Below are positions 21,001-36,000 of a stretch of 64,000 nt of DNA, one piece after another. Both the position numbers and the translations under genes were made by a program. The stretch is from Eunapius fragilis (Eukaryota > Porifera > Demospongiae > Spongillida > Spongillidae). The stretch is taken from the NCBI GenBank assembly GCA_963681505.1, contig OY811977.1, positions 1,995,217-2,059,216 on the forward strand, in the 5' to 3' direction. Each line of letters starts with the position of its first letter. Within the stretch, counting starts at the first letter, position 1. The notes under the pieces are model-generated. The model worked only from the letters and a program-made list of their open reading frames with translations. It was not told where the DNA came from and did not search any database.

Positions 21001-24000
21001 CCTCCTATACTCTCACAATTCTTGCTATAGATCACGGAACGCCACCTCTCAGTGGGACTGGTTATATGTCTGTCACTGTACTAGAGTATAATAAGCATGC
21101 TCCCATTTTCACACAAAATCCTTACACTGTTCATTTCTTAGAGAATACCACTGCTGGAAGTGTGATTTACAGGGTGAATACTACTGATCAAGACACAGGC
21201 ACAAATGCACTGCGGCAATATTTCATGTCTAACACAACAAACACTACCAGGTTTATAATAAGGAATACAACAGGTGAGATAGTGACCAACAGCACATTCA
21301 ACCGAGAAGCACTGAGTGTCTTTACATTTATGGTGATTGCTGTAGACAAAGGGCTTGTCCCTGGACCCCTAACGGGTACAACTACAGTTCAGGTATTTCT
21401 GGATGATGTAAATGACAATCCTCCCATCTTCAATGCCTCCTCATTCAATGGCAGCATGGTTGAGCACTCACCTGCAGGCACTTCGGTCCTCCTTGTGCAA
21501 GCCACTGACAAAGACCCAACGTCGCCAAACAATAAGTTACGCTACTCTCTTGCCAGGGACTTGAGTGATCTGTTTGTTGTAGACCCTGTTTCCGGAGTGG
21601 TGTATGTCAATGGTAGTGTGGATTGGACAGATGGACCTGTCATTGAGTTAACTGCCATAGCAACAGACTTGGGCACTCCTCCTATGAGTAGCAACTCTAC
21701 AGTGTTTATCGCCATTATTACCATAAATTACTATGCTCCAGTTTTCCGGCTATTGACTCTGTCGGTGCTTGAAGGCCAGCCTCTGGACACTATGGTTGGG
21801 TGTGTTCTCGCAACTGACAGGGACAACCCAGGGAACAATTCTGAGGTGTGGTATTCACTAAGCCATGCCTCAACTGGGTGGACATTCGTAATGGATATAT
21901 CTGGTTGTGTCATCACAAATGCAACTTTGGACAGAGAGGTTACACCACAGTATAACACAACTGTCCAAGCAACCGATCATGGCACTCCTCCAATGTCGAC
22001 CACTGGCACTCTCACCATCATTGTGGTAGATGTTAACGACAATAGTCCAATATTTGCATCCTCCTTCTACTCGGCCACTGTTACTGAGATCATTCCCATC
22101 GGTACGTCCATACTGCAAGTTCACGCCAGCGACCAGGACATTGGAACCAACGCTCTGGTGAGGTACTCCATTGTGGAGGACTTTGCCAGGGCAACCTTTG
22201 CTGTTAATGAATCCACTGGTGTGCTGTACGCTGCGGGTCTGTACCTCTATGAACAGCAGCACTTCTACCAGTTCCACGTTGTTGCGATGGACAGTGGTGT
22301 TCCGCCACTAAACGACACAACCTTGGTCCAAATCTCTTCAACAGATTACAATGTACACCCACCAGTGTTTGGGCAGAGCAGCTACTCGGCTCAGTTGAGG
22401 GAGAACTTGGCTCCAGGCCACGTGATCTTTCGTGTGAACTCAACCGATGCAGACTCAGACAACAACGCCATCACGGGCTACAGTCTGGCCCCTACACCTG
22501 GTAGTACGTACTTTGCCATTGATAGTGACACAGGTGTGCTGTACACCACAAACTTCATTGACAGGGAGGTGACCCCCTTTTTTAATCTCACTATTGTGGC
22601 AAACAACACCCAATCGGACCACCCACTTTCATCCACGGTGTCTGCATTCATTCTGATCACTGACCTAAATGACAACAACCCCACATTCCCACTTACTGTG
22701 AATATCACAGTTTCAGAGGGCACTATGCCTGGTACGGTGATATCTAGGCTTCTGGCAACTGATGGAGATGAAGGCTTGAATGGAACTGTGCTGTACTTTA
22801 TTTACAATGGGAATGATGAGCACACATTTGAGCTGGATCCGGATTCAGGAAACTTGACTCTTAAAACTTACCTGAATGTCCAGGCCAAGCCTCTGTACAT
22901 GTTTTCTGTTATGGCAAGTGACCTTGGCACTCCTTCCCTGTCAAACTACACAAATGTTCTGGTCACTGTTATAGGCAGTAATAGCCATGCACCAGTCTTC
23001 ACCAGCGATACGTATTTGGTGACCATATACCCCATGATTACTACTGGTCAGGTTGTAGCCTTCATATCAGCCTTCGATACTGATCAGAACAGTTCATTGA
23101 CTTATACTCTTTCAGGTGGAGGTGGCCAGTTCAAATTGGCCTCAAACACAAGTGGAATTGTTGTATCTGTTGCTAGCGCTACCCTTAGTTCAGCATACAA
23201 TTTAACCGTTCAGGTCTCAGACACTCTCCACATTTCTACCACTCAACTGCAAATTCAATTGTACAAGGTTGACTTTATACAATTCAAGGCATTCAACTTC
23301 AATGCCAGCATAGCCCAAAATGCGCTCATAGGAACCAGTATTTTCAACCTTGCTCCCAACGTCATGCCAAGTGGTAGCTACACTTACAGTATTGAGTCAG
23401 GAAACGTTGGGGGTGTATTTCGACTGACAGGTTCGTCCGTTGAACTGGCTGGGCAACTCAACTATGAGAACCAGTCCTTGTACGAACTTACAATTGGTGT
23501 ACAAAATAGCTTTGGAAATAAATCATATGCACTCCTACATATTCAAGTCAATGATACCAATAAGTACCCCCCTCTGTTCCTTTTGAATACGACCTTCATT
23601 GCCATTCCTGAAACTACCACTACAAACTTACCTATCTTTTCCATGATCACCACAGATCGTGATGGCTTGGCTGCTAACCGATATGCTGCATGTTTATTTC
23701 AACCTTCGTCACCCGTTGTATCTTTTTTGCCTTCATCCTGCAGGTTGCAGCTAAACTCACCCGGTCTGAACTACCTGACTGGACCTCATACATACAACCT
23801 GACAGTTAATGCCTCAAACATCGTAAACCCTGCACTCTCTTCAATCTCTCAGTTAAGCATCAAGGTCCTCAATGGCAACAAGTATTCGCCACAGTTCACC
23901 ACCAACCTGGCTTCTGTGCAGTATTATCTCGACGAGAATTCCACTGTGGGTACCATCATTACCACTGCCACTGCCACAGACCTAGACATTGGGTCAAGTG

Positions 24001-27000
24001 GCGAAATAACGTACGGGATGTTTGGAGACCAACATCACTACTTGGACTTCACCATCGACACATACACGGGTGTAATCTGGCAGTCCAACACCTTGGATTT
24101 CGCACGCCAGTCATTCTACATATTGGCTGTTGTGGCTGGAGATGGGGGCAACCCGGGACGCACTGCCACAAGTCTGGTCAACATTCAGATCGTCGACACG
24201 AACAACAACGCCCCCATGTGGCAGCGGGACTCTTACTCGGCAGCCATATTGGAGAACACGACGATCAATTCGCAGCTGATAACAGTTGCAGCCACAGATG
24301 GCGACCATGTTGACATGTCCATATCCTTGCCTGCACTCCGCCTCCAGTACGGATATGTGTCATATTCCATCACAGCTGGAGACCCACTTAATCAGTTTCG
24401 GATTAACATAGACACAGGAGTGGTCACCATTGTGGCTCCACTTGACCGAGAACAAGTACCAGCATATAATCTCACCCTCACTGCAACAGACGGGGGAGGG
24501 TTGTACAACAATGCATATCTGTACATACAGTTGCTGGACGTTAACGATAACGCACCTCTATTTCAAAACATCACTTACAGTGCTACCGTGCCTGAGAATG
24601 CTCCACTTGGTACCTTCATGGTTCAGTTAACAGCAATGGACAAAGATATAGGAACTAATGCCATCTTCACCTTTGCAATCACTGGTGGAAATACGTACAA
24701 CTCCTTTCGCATCAATGCCACTACAGGCAATGTGTACACAAATGCATCTTTGGACCGGGAGAATATATCAGTGTACAACCTTGTAGTGACTGCAACTGAT
24801 AAAGGAATACCTACCCTGAGATCTTCTGTCAACCTAACTGCAAGAATCCTTGACATCAATGATAATGCTCCAACATTCACACAAACGTCCTACAATGCAA
24901 GTGTGTACGAAAACAGGACTCTTGGCTTTGTCATCAAGCAAATTGTTGCCACTGACCCAGACTACGGTGAGAACAGCACTGTAATGTACTCAATCGTGAC
25001 TCAAAACAGCACACTACCATTGCCATTTGCCATAAACATCAGTACTGGTGCACTTGTGGTGAATGGACATCTCAATTATAAGACATCTGTAAATTACACA
25101 TTTGTCATATTGGCCCAAGATTCTGGGAACCTCCAGATACGTCTCTCCAGCTATGTAAACATTACAATCTACATTATTGCCCAGAATCTGAATCCTCCAT
25201 TGTTCCTAAATGCAAGCTACACTGGGTATGTTCTCCTGAATGCAGGTCCTGGTGCAATGATCCTCACTGTTAGCGCCTATGATAATGATGCTCTAGTGAA
25301 TGCCCAGTTTTCATTTTCACTGGACTTCCGTGGAAATATTCTATCTAGCGCCAACTTTGTCATTGATCCGCTGACTGGGAGAGTGGGAACATCTAATACC
25401 ACAGCCCTAAGCAGAGCAAATCCGTTGGTGTACAATATCATTGCAGTTGCAACGGACATGGGTATTCCACCATTGTCATCGACTGCAAATTTAACCATTG
25501 TGGTGATTGATGCACCGCAGTTCAAACAACTGACCTACAGTGGGCAGATCTACGAGAATGAGCCCAGCTACACATCTGTTATTTCAGTAACAGCTATAGG
25601 CATAAATCCAGTTGGATACTCAGTGTCATCACTGGTAACATCGCAGGGTGATTGCAGGATTCTGTGCAGCAATGCAAGCTTCTGTTCTTCACTGGGATTC
25701 ACCCTTGTGCCTCCTTCTATTCCCTTGCCATTTGCAGTGAATTGGTCCACTAACGTAATAGTTTCCAATGCTTCTTTTGATCGGGAAAATATTAGTGAGT
25801 ACGTTGTGACAGTAAAGGCTTATGACATAGCCTCAAACGGTTCTTTATACAACACAACCTGCATCTATGTGTCAATCCTTGACGTGAATGACAACAGTCC
25901 AAAATTTGCCAAGCAGACGTATTGGGCTAACATCTCAGAGAATGCAAATAATGGGACACCAGTTGCTACTGTGACTGCCACAGATGTAGACATTGGTGTA
26001 AATGCAATCATCCAGTACAGCATTATCACTGGTGGTGAGTATTTTATAATCAACTCAACATCTGGACTGATTCTCACTCGTGCAAGTGGCTTTCGCTATG
26101 AGAGGCAGAACATATACAACCTCACAGTAATGGCCAGGGATGGTGGAACTCCACCACTGAACAGTACAGTTACAGTGACTGTAGCTCTCTGGGATGAAAA
26201 CAACTACCCTCCAGTGTTTTCACAGACCAACTACTCCTCCAGCCTGCTCGAAAATCTGCCAGCAGGGAGCACTGTAATCACTGTTTCAGCTGGTGATATA
26301 GACTCTGGCATCAATGCCCTGGTGACCTTTCTTATTAATTCCAGCAACCCTGCATGGGACTTTGTGATCAACAGCACCACGGGAGTGATCACCACAGCCA
26401 AACCTTTGGACAGGGAAAGCATACCTTCCTACAACCTGACACTTGTAGCTATGGATCATGGTGTACCTCCTTTGTACGGGACGTCCACAGTTATGGTTAA
26501 GGTGTTGGATGCCAATGACAACCAGCCTGTCTTTGTTGGCTCTCCATATGTGGTAAATGTCACAGAGAATGCATTGCCTTCTTTGCCCATCTTCAACTTG
26601 AAAGCTACAGATGCCGATATTGGCACTAATGCTCTAATTTTCTTTTCGCTGATTAGTGTCGTCCCAAGATCAGATGCATTTGAGGTGAATCAAACAACTG
26701 GAGCAATCAGCCTGACTGCACCATTGGATGCAGAAGCATCCCTGCTCTATGTAGTCTTGATAATGGCAGGCAATGGCCCAGCACTGCCCAATCAGACCAC
26801 ACTGGTGAATGTTTCAGTGAATGTGCTAGATGTGAATGACAACAACCCTTACTTCAATTCAACCAGCTTTTCTGCAGCTGTGCACGAGCATGCCCTCGTG
26901 GGGACACAGGTGGCACAACTCATTGCAAAGGATAATGATTCCACAGCAGCAAACTCAATTGTGTCATATTACATCATTGGAGGTTTCAATATTTCCTTGT

Positions 27001-30000
27001 TTTCCATCAATTCGACAACAGGAGTAGTCTATCTTCACTTGCCATTGAACAAACGAGATGCTTACTATCTGCTGATCATTCAAGCTCAAGACAACGGATT
27101 GCCATCACTTTTATCTAACACAACACTCTTTGTCACAGTACTCCACACAAATGACTATCCACCATATTTCACGCAGGATTCCTATTTATTTGGTATAATA
27201 GAGAACGAGCCTCCACACACCCTCGTTGGACAAATTCAGGCATTTGACATTGATTTCCAGGAAGTAGTTTCCTATGCTCTCTCTAACTCTTCAAATGATG
27301 CCATGTTTTTTTATATCAACTCTTCCACTGGGCAGATATATTCCACTATATCTTTTGACAGTGAGGAACAAAATGTGTATTTGATAGTTGCATTGGCAAT
27401 GGATAATGGGACAATGTCAAGAACATCTCAAGTGAACATCACTGTTGATGTACTCAATGTATATGATGATCCCCCTGAATTCCTTCAAGATGAGTACAGT
27501 GTATCATGGCCAGAAAACACTCCCATAGGAATGGTGTTACTGACGATTACTGCAGAGAATCGAGATGTGGGAAACGATTCCAGAATAGAGTACCTGCTTT
27601 CAGGAAAAGACTCATTACCCTTTGCAATTAACTTCTCTCGATATGGGAATATCAGCCTTGCAAAGAATTTGGATAGAGAACAGCAAGATCTGTATAGGTT
27701 TGTGGCAATGGCCAGGGATGCTGGGTACCCTATCCTGAATACAACATCAAACATTACTATACAGGTGCTTGATGTGAATGACAATGTGCCAATTCTCAAT
27801 GCATCTTCATACAGTGCAAGTCTAGTTGAGGATGATTTAATTGGAACATTCATTATGGTTGTGTCTGCCACTGACAAAGACATAGGACTGAATGCTCGTA
27901 TGTCTTTCTCACTATCCAATTCATTTCATAACCTTTTTGTCATTGGGAACACCAGTGGTACTGCCGGGAATATGCTCTGTGTGTTGTGGTTGAATGGGAG
28001 CTTGGACTATGAGACTGTCAAAAACTACACCTTTTTCATTGTAGCTACAGATGCTGGATCACCTCCACTTTCTTCCTCATCACAGGTTAACATCTTCATA
28101 AATGACAGTATGAAAAACGAAGTTCCACCCATATTTTCTGCCAGTACATACAATGTCACAGTCCCAGAAAACACACTGTTACAGTCCTCAATAATTCAAC
28201 TTCTAGCCACTGATGGTGACACTGGAATCAATGGAATTGTCCGATACTCGATTGTGAGTGGAAACTCTGGTGACTCATTTGCAATTGATGCAGCAACAGG
28301 GTGGGTTATTTCAACTAATTTCTTCAATAGGGACAACGCTCCAACTTTCAGCCTTACAGTGCTGGCTGCCGACATGGGGACACCATCATTTTCAGCATAT
28401 GCAGTGCTGCAGGTGACAATAGCAGACGTAAACAATAATCCACCCGCATTCAGCTCCCGTGTGTACACTACTGTCATTCCAGAGGATACACCCATTGGAC
28501 AGGTCATTGCAACCATACTGGCCAATGACACTGACATAGGAATAAATGCAAAAATCAACTACACGATTGTTGCTGGTAACACCACAGTTTTTAGGGTGAA
28601 TTCTCAGTCTGGGGCAGTCATGACTGCAGCGAAACTTGAGTACAAGACAGTGATGGGCTATGATTTGTCAATAATGGCTCAAGATGGAGGGATGCCACCC
28701 TTGTATGACATAGCTAACCTTAGGATTGTCATCACTCAGGTAGATCAATACCCTCCTGCTTTCCAGCAGTCTCTTTACAACCTGACAATATCGAAGAGCA
28801 CAACTTATGGTACAGTTCTAGCATATATGGTTGCTGCAAATGCTGATGTATACTCCAGCACTCCTATTACATACAGCCTTATACAGTTGAACAGCAATGT
28901 TACCAACTTTGCTATAAATCCAAACACTGGTGCCATATCAGTGATTGACGCCAACTTTGTTGTTGGAGTAATTCAGGTAACCATCCAGGCCAAGGGTGCC
29001 ACCAAGTTCTATCCTACAAATGCCACTCTACTGGTTAACGTCGTGACGAATACAACTATACCTGCTATTCCCATCATTTTGGTGCCCGAAAACACGCCAC
29101 CGCAATCTGCAATACGTCAGCTTGGCCTTCCAGGACCTGCAGCGTTGTCTTCTGGTTCAAGCTTGCCTTTCTCTGTCCTGTCAGATGGTACCCTGACCCT
29201 GACGGCTCCACTAGATGCCGAGACAAAATTGGCTTACTGCTTCAACGTGAAAACCACGCTGGCTTCCACCATTTTCTACAACATAGTCACGGTGCTTGTT
29301 CAAGGTGTCAATGACCTGGCCCCTCAATTTGAAAGCAGCTCCTACATAGCCCACCTGCCGGAGCTGGCCCCGGTCAATACCACAGTGGCATACATCAGCG
29401 CCTTCGACAGAGATGTTGCACAAAGCAATTCAAAAGTTCAGCTCTCTATCACCGGTGGGAATGGATCGGAAATATTCACTTTGGACCCTACCTCAGGACG
29501 GCTCATTCTCATTTCTTCGCTTAACTATGAGGCCACGAGTGTATATAACCTGGTCGTCACAGCAACGGACTCGTCTCTCTCCTCCTCTGTCAACGTCACT
29601 GTGCTCATCACGGACGCCAATCTGCACAGTCCCAAGTTTGATTCCTCATCCTACTTCGCCAACGTCCTAGCCAGCGATCCTGTGGGACGCAGCATCCTCA
29701 CTGTGCGGGCCACAGATGCCGATACCGGGACTAATGCGGATATCAGTTACTTCATTGTACAGGCCAGCGCCCCCGCCGCCTTCTCCATCAACTCCACCAC
29801 TGGGGCTATTTATAGTAGTGCCACGTTGCTTCCCGCTGCCTACTCCCTCACCGTGTTGGCTGCAGATAGGGCCGTCCCCCCTTTGACGGATAAAACCTTT
29901 GTCACCATCACAGTATATCCTACCAATGTGAATGCTCCTGTCTTCAGCTCCCCCGAGGGTTACAGTGTGACTGTACCGGAGTCCGTGAGAGTCGGGTCTT

Positions 30001-33000
30001 CTCTGGCACAAATCACTGCAACAGACCCTGACGGCAGTAGTTTAATTTACACTATACTTGCTGGCGACACAGTCCACTTTCAGATTAACCCTCTTAGTGG
30101 ACTTATCACCCTCACATCGGGACTGAGCTATCTAGTGCAGTCTTTCTACACCCTCACCGTGCAGGCGGTGGATGCGGGTTACCCGCCCAAGTCTGCGAAT
30201 GTGGCGGTAAACCTCACGGTCCTTCGAGTGATCGCAGACCCCCCGCAATTCAACCAGAGCGCATACAGCATCTCTGTGCCGGAGGACACCCCTGTCGGGG
30301 CGGTACTCCTGCGCATGTTTGCCGCCAGTCTCCCGGGAGTCGAAGTCAGTTACTCTATCTCACAGAACGCCCTCAGTCCGACAACTCAGCTGCCCCTGTT
30401 CAACATCAGCGCCACCACAGGAGAGCTTGCCGTCAGCTCTGCCCTCGATTACGAGACCCTGAGGAGCGCCGACATCGTGGTCAATGCGCTCGGCGTGACC
30501 TACCCGATCTCGCTCTCCAACAGCGTCCACGTGACTGTCACCGTCGTCGACGTCAATGACAACCCTCCTATTTTCACGCGGGCAGTGTACCAGGCGACCG
30601 CCGTGCGGCTGTTGCCAGCAGGAGAGTTGGTGCTCACTGTGGCCACTACCAATACCGACTGGCCTCTCGTGTATTCCCTCGTCGGGGGCAACGGTGTCGG
30701 GGACCTGTTCCGGATTGATCCGCTATCGGCGGAGATTACTACGGTACGGAGGGTGGAGGAGAATGACACACAAGCGTACAATGTCACCGTGCAGGTGTCG
30801 AACGGGAAGTACCTCAGCAATGCCAGCGTTATGGTTCAGCTTGTAAGCAGCGGCAGTTTCTGTGAAGGTATGTAAGAGTTCATATATTTATTTATTTATT
30901 TATTTATGGGAACACCAGCTCTGGATCGGGGTGACCCCTCCTGCGAAAAAGGGGGTGGGGGGGGGGGGGGGGGGGGAGGGATGGAGTGCGATTGTTGTTG
31001 TGAAAAGGAACCTAACGCACATAACATGTCATTTAGGGCAATACGCACAAAAATATGCCCTTTTGCAGATGAAATGGGACCTAACACATTAATAGGAAAA
31101 TAATTCTGGAAACCTGAAATGTTCTCGACAAAATACTTACGCAGTGATAATCTGGCTATGTATGAAAAATACAATGCCTTATAAATATATCTGATACTCA
31201 AAGACGAGGACATATCCGACTTCCAAAATATATTTTTTAAACGTCTTTTTTTGTTTCATTATATACACATGCATGTGTACGTTATCCAATGCTCTGTGCT
31301 GCCTTACAGGACCTGGGTACTGCACCAATATTCGTCCAATGCTCTGCAACATGATACGTACGACCACAGCGCCTTACACAGCATGCGTTCCTTACTGCAA
31401 TTCCTCCGACTACGTAAGTTTGTTGCTCCGGGAACTCCTGCAGTCAATCACCTTGTAGTTTCTCAAATGCCCAAAATTGTAATCCTATTAAAAAACCAAA
31501 AAAAAAAAAGAAAAGGAAAGTAAAAATAGGAAATTAAACTCCTAGATGAAATCCATAAAAATAAAACAAAAATGAAATACCGTCAATTAAACGCCACAAA
31601 AAACGACAAAAAACGTTTGCGTTGAAGATTTGGATACTCACCACAGAAATACCAGCACTGTTGTAAGGGTGGTTGAAGGTTGGATACATGCTTGGACAAT
31701 CGATGATTGCAATCCAAAAACCTGGCGATGCTGCTGTTTTTTTTTTGGGTGGGGGGGGGGGGGGGGGTGGGGGTGGGGGTGGGGGTATTCATGTTTGTCG
31801 TCCCAAATAGACACCGCGGCATTTAGTTGGGATTTTACGGAAGTTAGATCTGGTAATTTACTAGCAGCTGATTCAAATTAAATGAAATAAGTTTTTATGA
31901 GGTGACATTTGAATTTATTTGAATAGTAGAATTAAGAATTGTCTCAGAATAGAGTTGATCCTTCAGTTAATTCAATAACCTATCAAAAAGCCAGGCACTG
32001 CATAAACTTCCTAGTGTGTATGGAGTACCAATTGCATAATGGACATCAGGTACGATGCTAAGGCGTTGCTTCCTAAAATGCATGCCTCTGTTGATCAGCT
32101 CCTGTGTGCAATTAAATTGGTTCCACTGTTGTACTGATTTCATTGAATTTCTTCTTTTTTTTTTTTTGTTTTTGTTCTCTCCCCATCAGTTTTTGTCTTC
32201 TCTAAAGACTGTCTGTATCAATCAGTACTGCCAGAACCCCACACTGGTGAGCATGAGTCAATTAAGGCTCACTTTTAACCTTACATGTACAACTCCCCCT
32301 CCTCCCCATCCCCTCCAGGTGCCATGCAATGTTACCAATACATGTAACGACACCAACATACCTTGTGGAGGGAAGTGCCTCCCATCCACTGGCCTCTGTC
32401 CACCTCCCACAAACTTGTGCTTCCCCTACACTCTCACCCAACCTTGCGATGGTATCGGTCTGACCTGCCTTGTCAATCAAACGCTCGTCCAAAGGGCAAA
32501 CGGTTCTCGGTACTGCACGTCTGCCCCAACCTCCTGCAGCATTACAGGTTTCATGTACTGCGAAAACACCACAAAGTGTGCAAATCTCTCGGACCCGCTT
32601 CAGTGCTCCTTCTGCCCCAGCGGGGAGGCCTATTGCAGTTGGACCAAGTCCTGCGCCCCCCTCTCCACTCCGTGCTGTCCTCAAGGCCTCGTGCCGTGTG
32701 CACTGCTGGGGAAGTGCCTCGCCAGCAACAGCCGCTGTGCGCTGACAAACACTGCTCCTGTTGTGACCACAACTCTGATATACCTTGAGAGCGTCGCTTC
32801 ACTGAATGTCTCGGCCGCTCTGGAAGGTGCTGGTCGCAGCGTTGGCCTGCTGTTAGGCAATGGGTCACTGGCCGTCGATGTCGATAAGGATGAAGTGGGG
32901 ATAGCCATCACTGATGCCTCTCCCATTGCACCAGACGTCGGAGAGTGGCAGTATGCACTGTGCGCTGACATAGTTTCCGTTGATCCCCCTGGAGGTTGCT

Positions 33001-36000
33001 CAAACCTAACTTCTAGTTGGAACCCAGTAGGACCAGTCTCAGACGTGCAAGCACTGGTGCTGACAAACAGGGCTAGGCTCCGCTTCATAAGAAAGGATGT
33101 CCGGCTTGAAGGGGCCGTCTGGTTGAGAGTGAAGCTCTGGGATGGAAACTTGGATGGATATCACAACTCCACAGATGCAGTGAGGCAGTACCTCCCCTTC
33201 TACTCCTCCACTGTGCCCTTTGTTTCTAATGGAACATACAGCAACGGCTCTGCTCTCATTGCAGTCCTCGTCTTTCCCTCGGTCCTGCCTCCAACGTTTA
33301 ACTCTCTGGCCACTCTGAAATTCTCGAGTATCGTGGCAGATATTCCGTTTGTCAATAACCATGGCAACACCATTTCAGACCTGATCATATCCGTTGGTGT
33401 CCTGTACTTGCCCGTTTTGCCCACCAATAGCACCACAGGTTGGCCGGTGAACCAGCAGCAATATGACTCACAGCTACCAGTGTCTGCCAGGGGTCAGTAC
33501 CTCGACCAGGTAGCCTCTGTCAACCCCACACGCCTCCAAAGAGCAGCCGCACTCGGCTCCGGCCAGCTTCCCGGCGTGGGCGTCTCCATTGACGCCGCCA
33601 CCAGCGGGGTCGCCGGTCGGTGGCAGGTGTCGTGGAATGGGGAGGAGCAGTACTACACCTACGTCGACACCCTTGTAAACCCGCCCACTGCCACAACGCT
33701 CTTTGTTAACACGACAGCCAGGCTGAGGTTCCTCCCCAACCCTGCGTCGTGTGGGAACGCGTCCATCCTGCTGCAGCCGTGGGACGGGTACTGGAATGGA
33801 AGCAGCGAGGCAGGTAGCGGGTACGTCCTCGCCGACGGTGTGGGTAGTGTTGTCGCACGCACTGGCGCAGGCGTATCCACGTACAGCACCAACGCCTGGC
33901 AACGGGCCACCCTTGAGGTCACCTGCGTGGCTTACAGTCCTGCCATTCTGTCCCCCGTCGTGTTTCTTGACCCCGTCCCCTACCAGGTCAGCTATCACTA
34001 TGATAGCCTTTTCACGCTGCTGGTAGCACGCAACTTGAGCTTTCTGAGTTCCAGATTTGGCTCGTTGGAGTCGGCACTTAATCTGGCCCTTTTATCCACT
34101 GTTCAAATTGTCAGATTGGCCGCTGCAAATGCCACCTGGTAAGCTTCCTTAACCTGGGGATGGTGTGTGTGTGTGTTGTGTGTGTGTGTGTGTGTGCGTG
34201 TGTGTGTGTGTGTGTGTGGATATGAAAATATAATAGACAACCTTGGTATGCGAACAATTGGGCTTAATCAGCCTGGGTACGGGGACAATCATCCTGGGTA
34301 AAGCACTAAAAATGAGTCGTGCAGCAGTTCCCATCCGCAGTGTTTACCATTGAAGGAGATATGCATGTTATTTATAACCTTCTAAAAGGTTTGTGTGTGT
34401 ATTACAGCAGTTGTCCTGCCTTCAACGTCTAATTTCTCTGATCCACCAGTACCAACGTGCTGTTCAGAATCATAGGGACCCAACCGAATGTATCCACCGT
34501 AGCCACCAAGATTGCTTCTTTCCGTGTGAACTTTATTTCTCAATCATTTGACATCATAGAAATTTACCAAGGTAATGTGTCCCAGATCTGAACTCGTGGT
34601 GCGTGAATGCCTGCGTTTGTGCACGTCTACGTGTGGGTGATGGTTAAAACAGACTTAGTGGACAATATACTGACTGTAATTACGTCATTCAAGTTAGTAT
34701 ATTACTATGTTTGATTGTTGATGCTAAGATGGCTTGATCTGACCTCCTGTAAAAATTCATCCGGTTTAGTTTTCATTAAACCTTTATGGATTTGAGTGTC
34801 TGATGAACGTGTAGATGGGCACAATATTGGTACATGTATGTAAATCAGTTCAAGAATGTACATCATATTTCTGTCTCTGTCCCATTGTAACGTTCGTTCC
34901 CTTCAACACTTGCACACATACCTATTGAACACTGGCAGATTTCTCTTATGGACCAGGTGTTGGTTGCCCCAAATCAAGTGCTTCTCCTCACTACGGCACT
35001 GTCATCAACAGCCTCATCTCAAACGTCTCTCTGGACAAGAACGGCGACTTCCTTGGAATGGCGGTGACGTCTTACCAAGTGCCTTCAGGCCAAGGGGTGT
35101 GGCAGTACCACCGCTCCAACTGGTCCGCAGGGGACAGTGACCCCACCCAGTACGTCTGGTTCAACTTCCCTCATGACGTGTCTGATAGAAATGCGCTGTT
35201 GCTGCGAGGCTACGATCGCATCCGTTTCATTCCCAGGCCCGGATACTTCTGGTCAGCCTCTAGCGGGCCACTGGTAACAGCCAAAGCCTGGGACATGTCA
35301 AAAGGGTTCACCTCTTCCTCCTCCTCCGACGACGAGCTGTCTCTCCTGAACGTTAATACCAATCCTGACGTAGACACGCTGCAATCCTTAACCAACCCAA
35401 TCGGACTTTTTAGCATCGCCACGGTGACCGTGGTGGCTACCCGTTACGGCTGCGATGGCGTGCCGAATTCGGGTATGGTCCATGACGCGTGCTGCGTGTG
35501 CGGGGGCAATGGCTCCCAGTGCCCAGGCTGTGATGGCCGTCTGGGCTCCGGAACTACAATCGATTCCTGCGGCGTCTGCAATGGCAATGACACCAGCTGT
35601 CTCCGTTGTGACTACGTACCCTTCTCTGGTGCCGATGGCAGCACTGGTTGTGGCTGTGTCAGCAACGGGGAGATGGGTGTGGTGTACAGCTTTTTAGATT
35701 GCCGTGGCGACTGCTATGGGACAGCACAAGTGGACAGGTGTGGGGTGTGCTCTGGAGACAGCACTGGACATGCATACAACAAAGACATGTGAGTTGTAGG
35801 AGGATTTGAAGCTCCGATATATCAGAATGAAGGGAGAAGGGGGATGGAGGGTAGGGATGGAGAGTAGGGATGGAGGGTAGGGATGGAGGGTAGGGATGGA
35901 GGGTAGGGATGGAGGGTAGGGATGGAGGGTAGGGATGGAGGGTAGGGATGGAGGGTGTGGAGGAAGTCGGGATGAATACCATGCATCAGTAGTACGTTGT

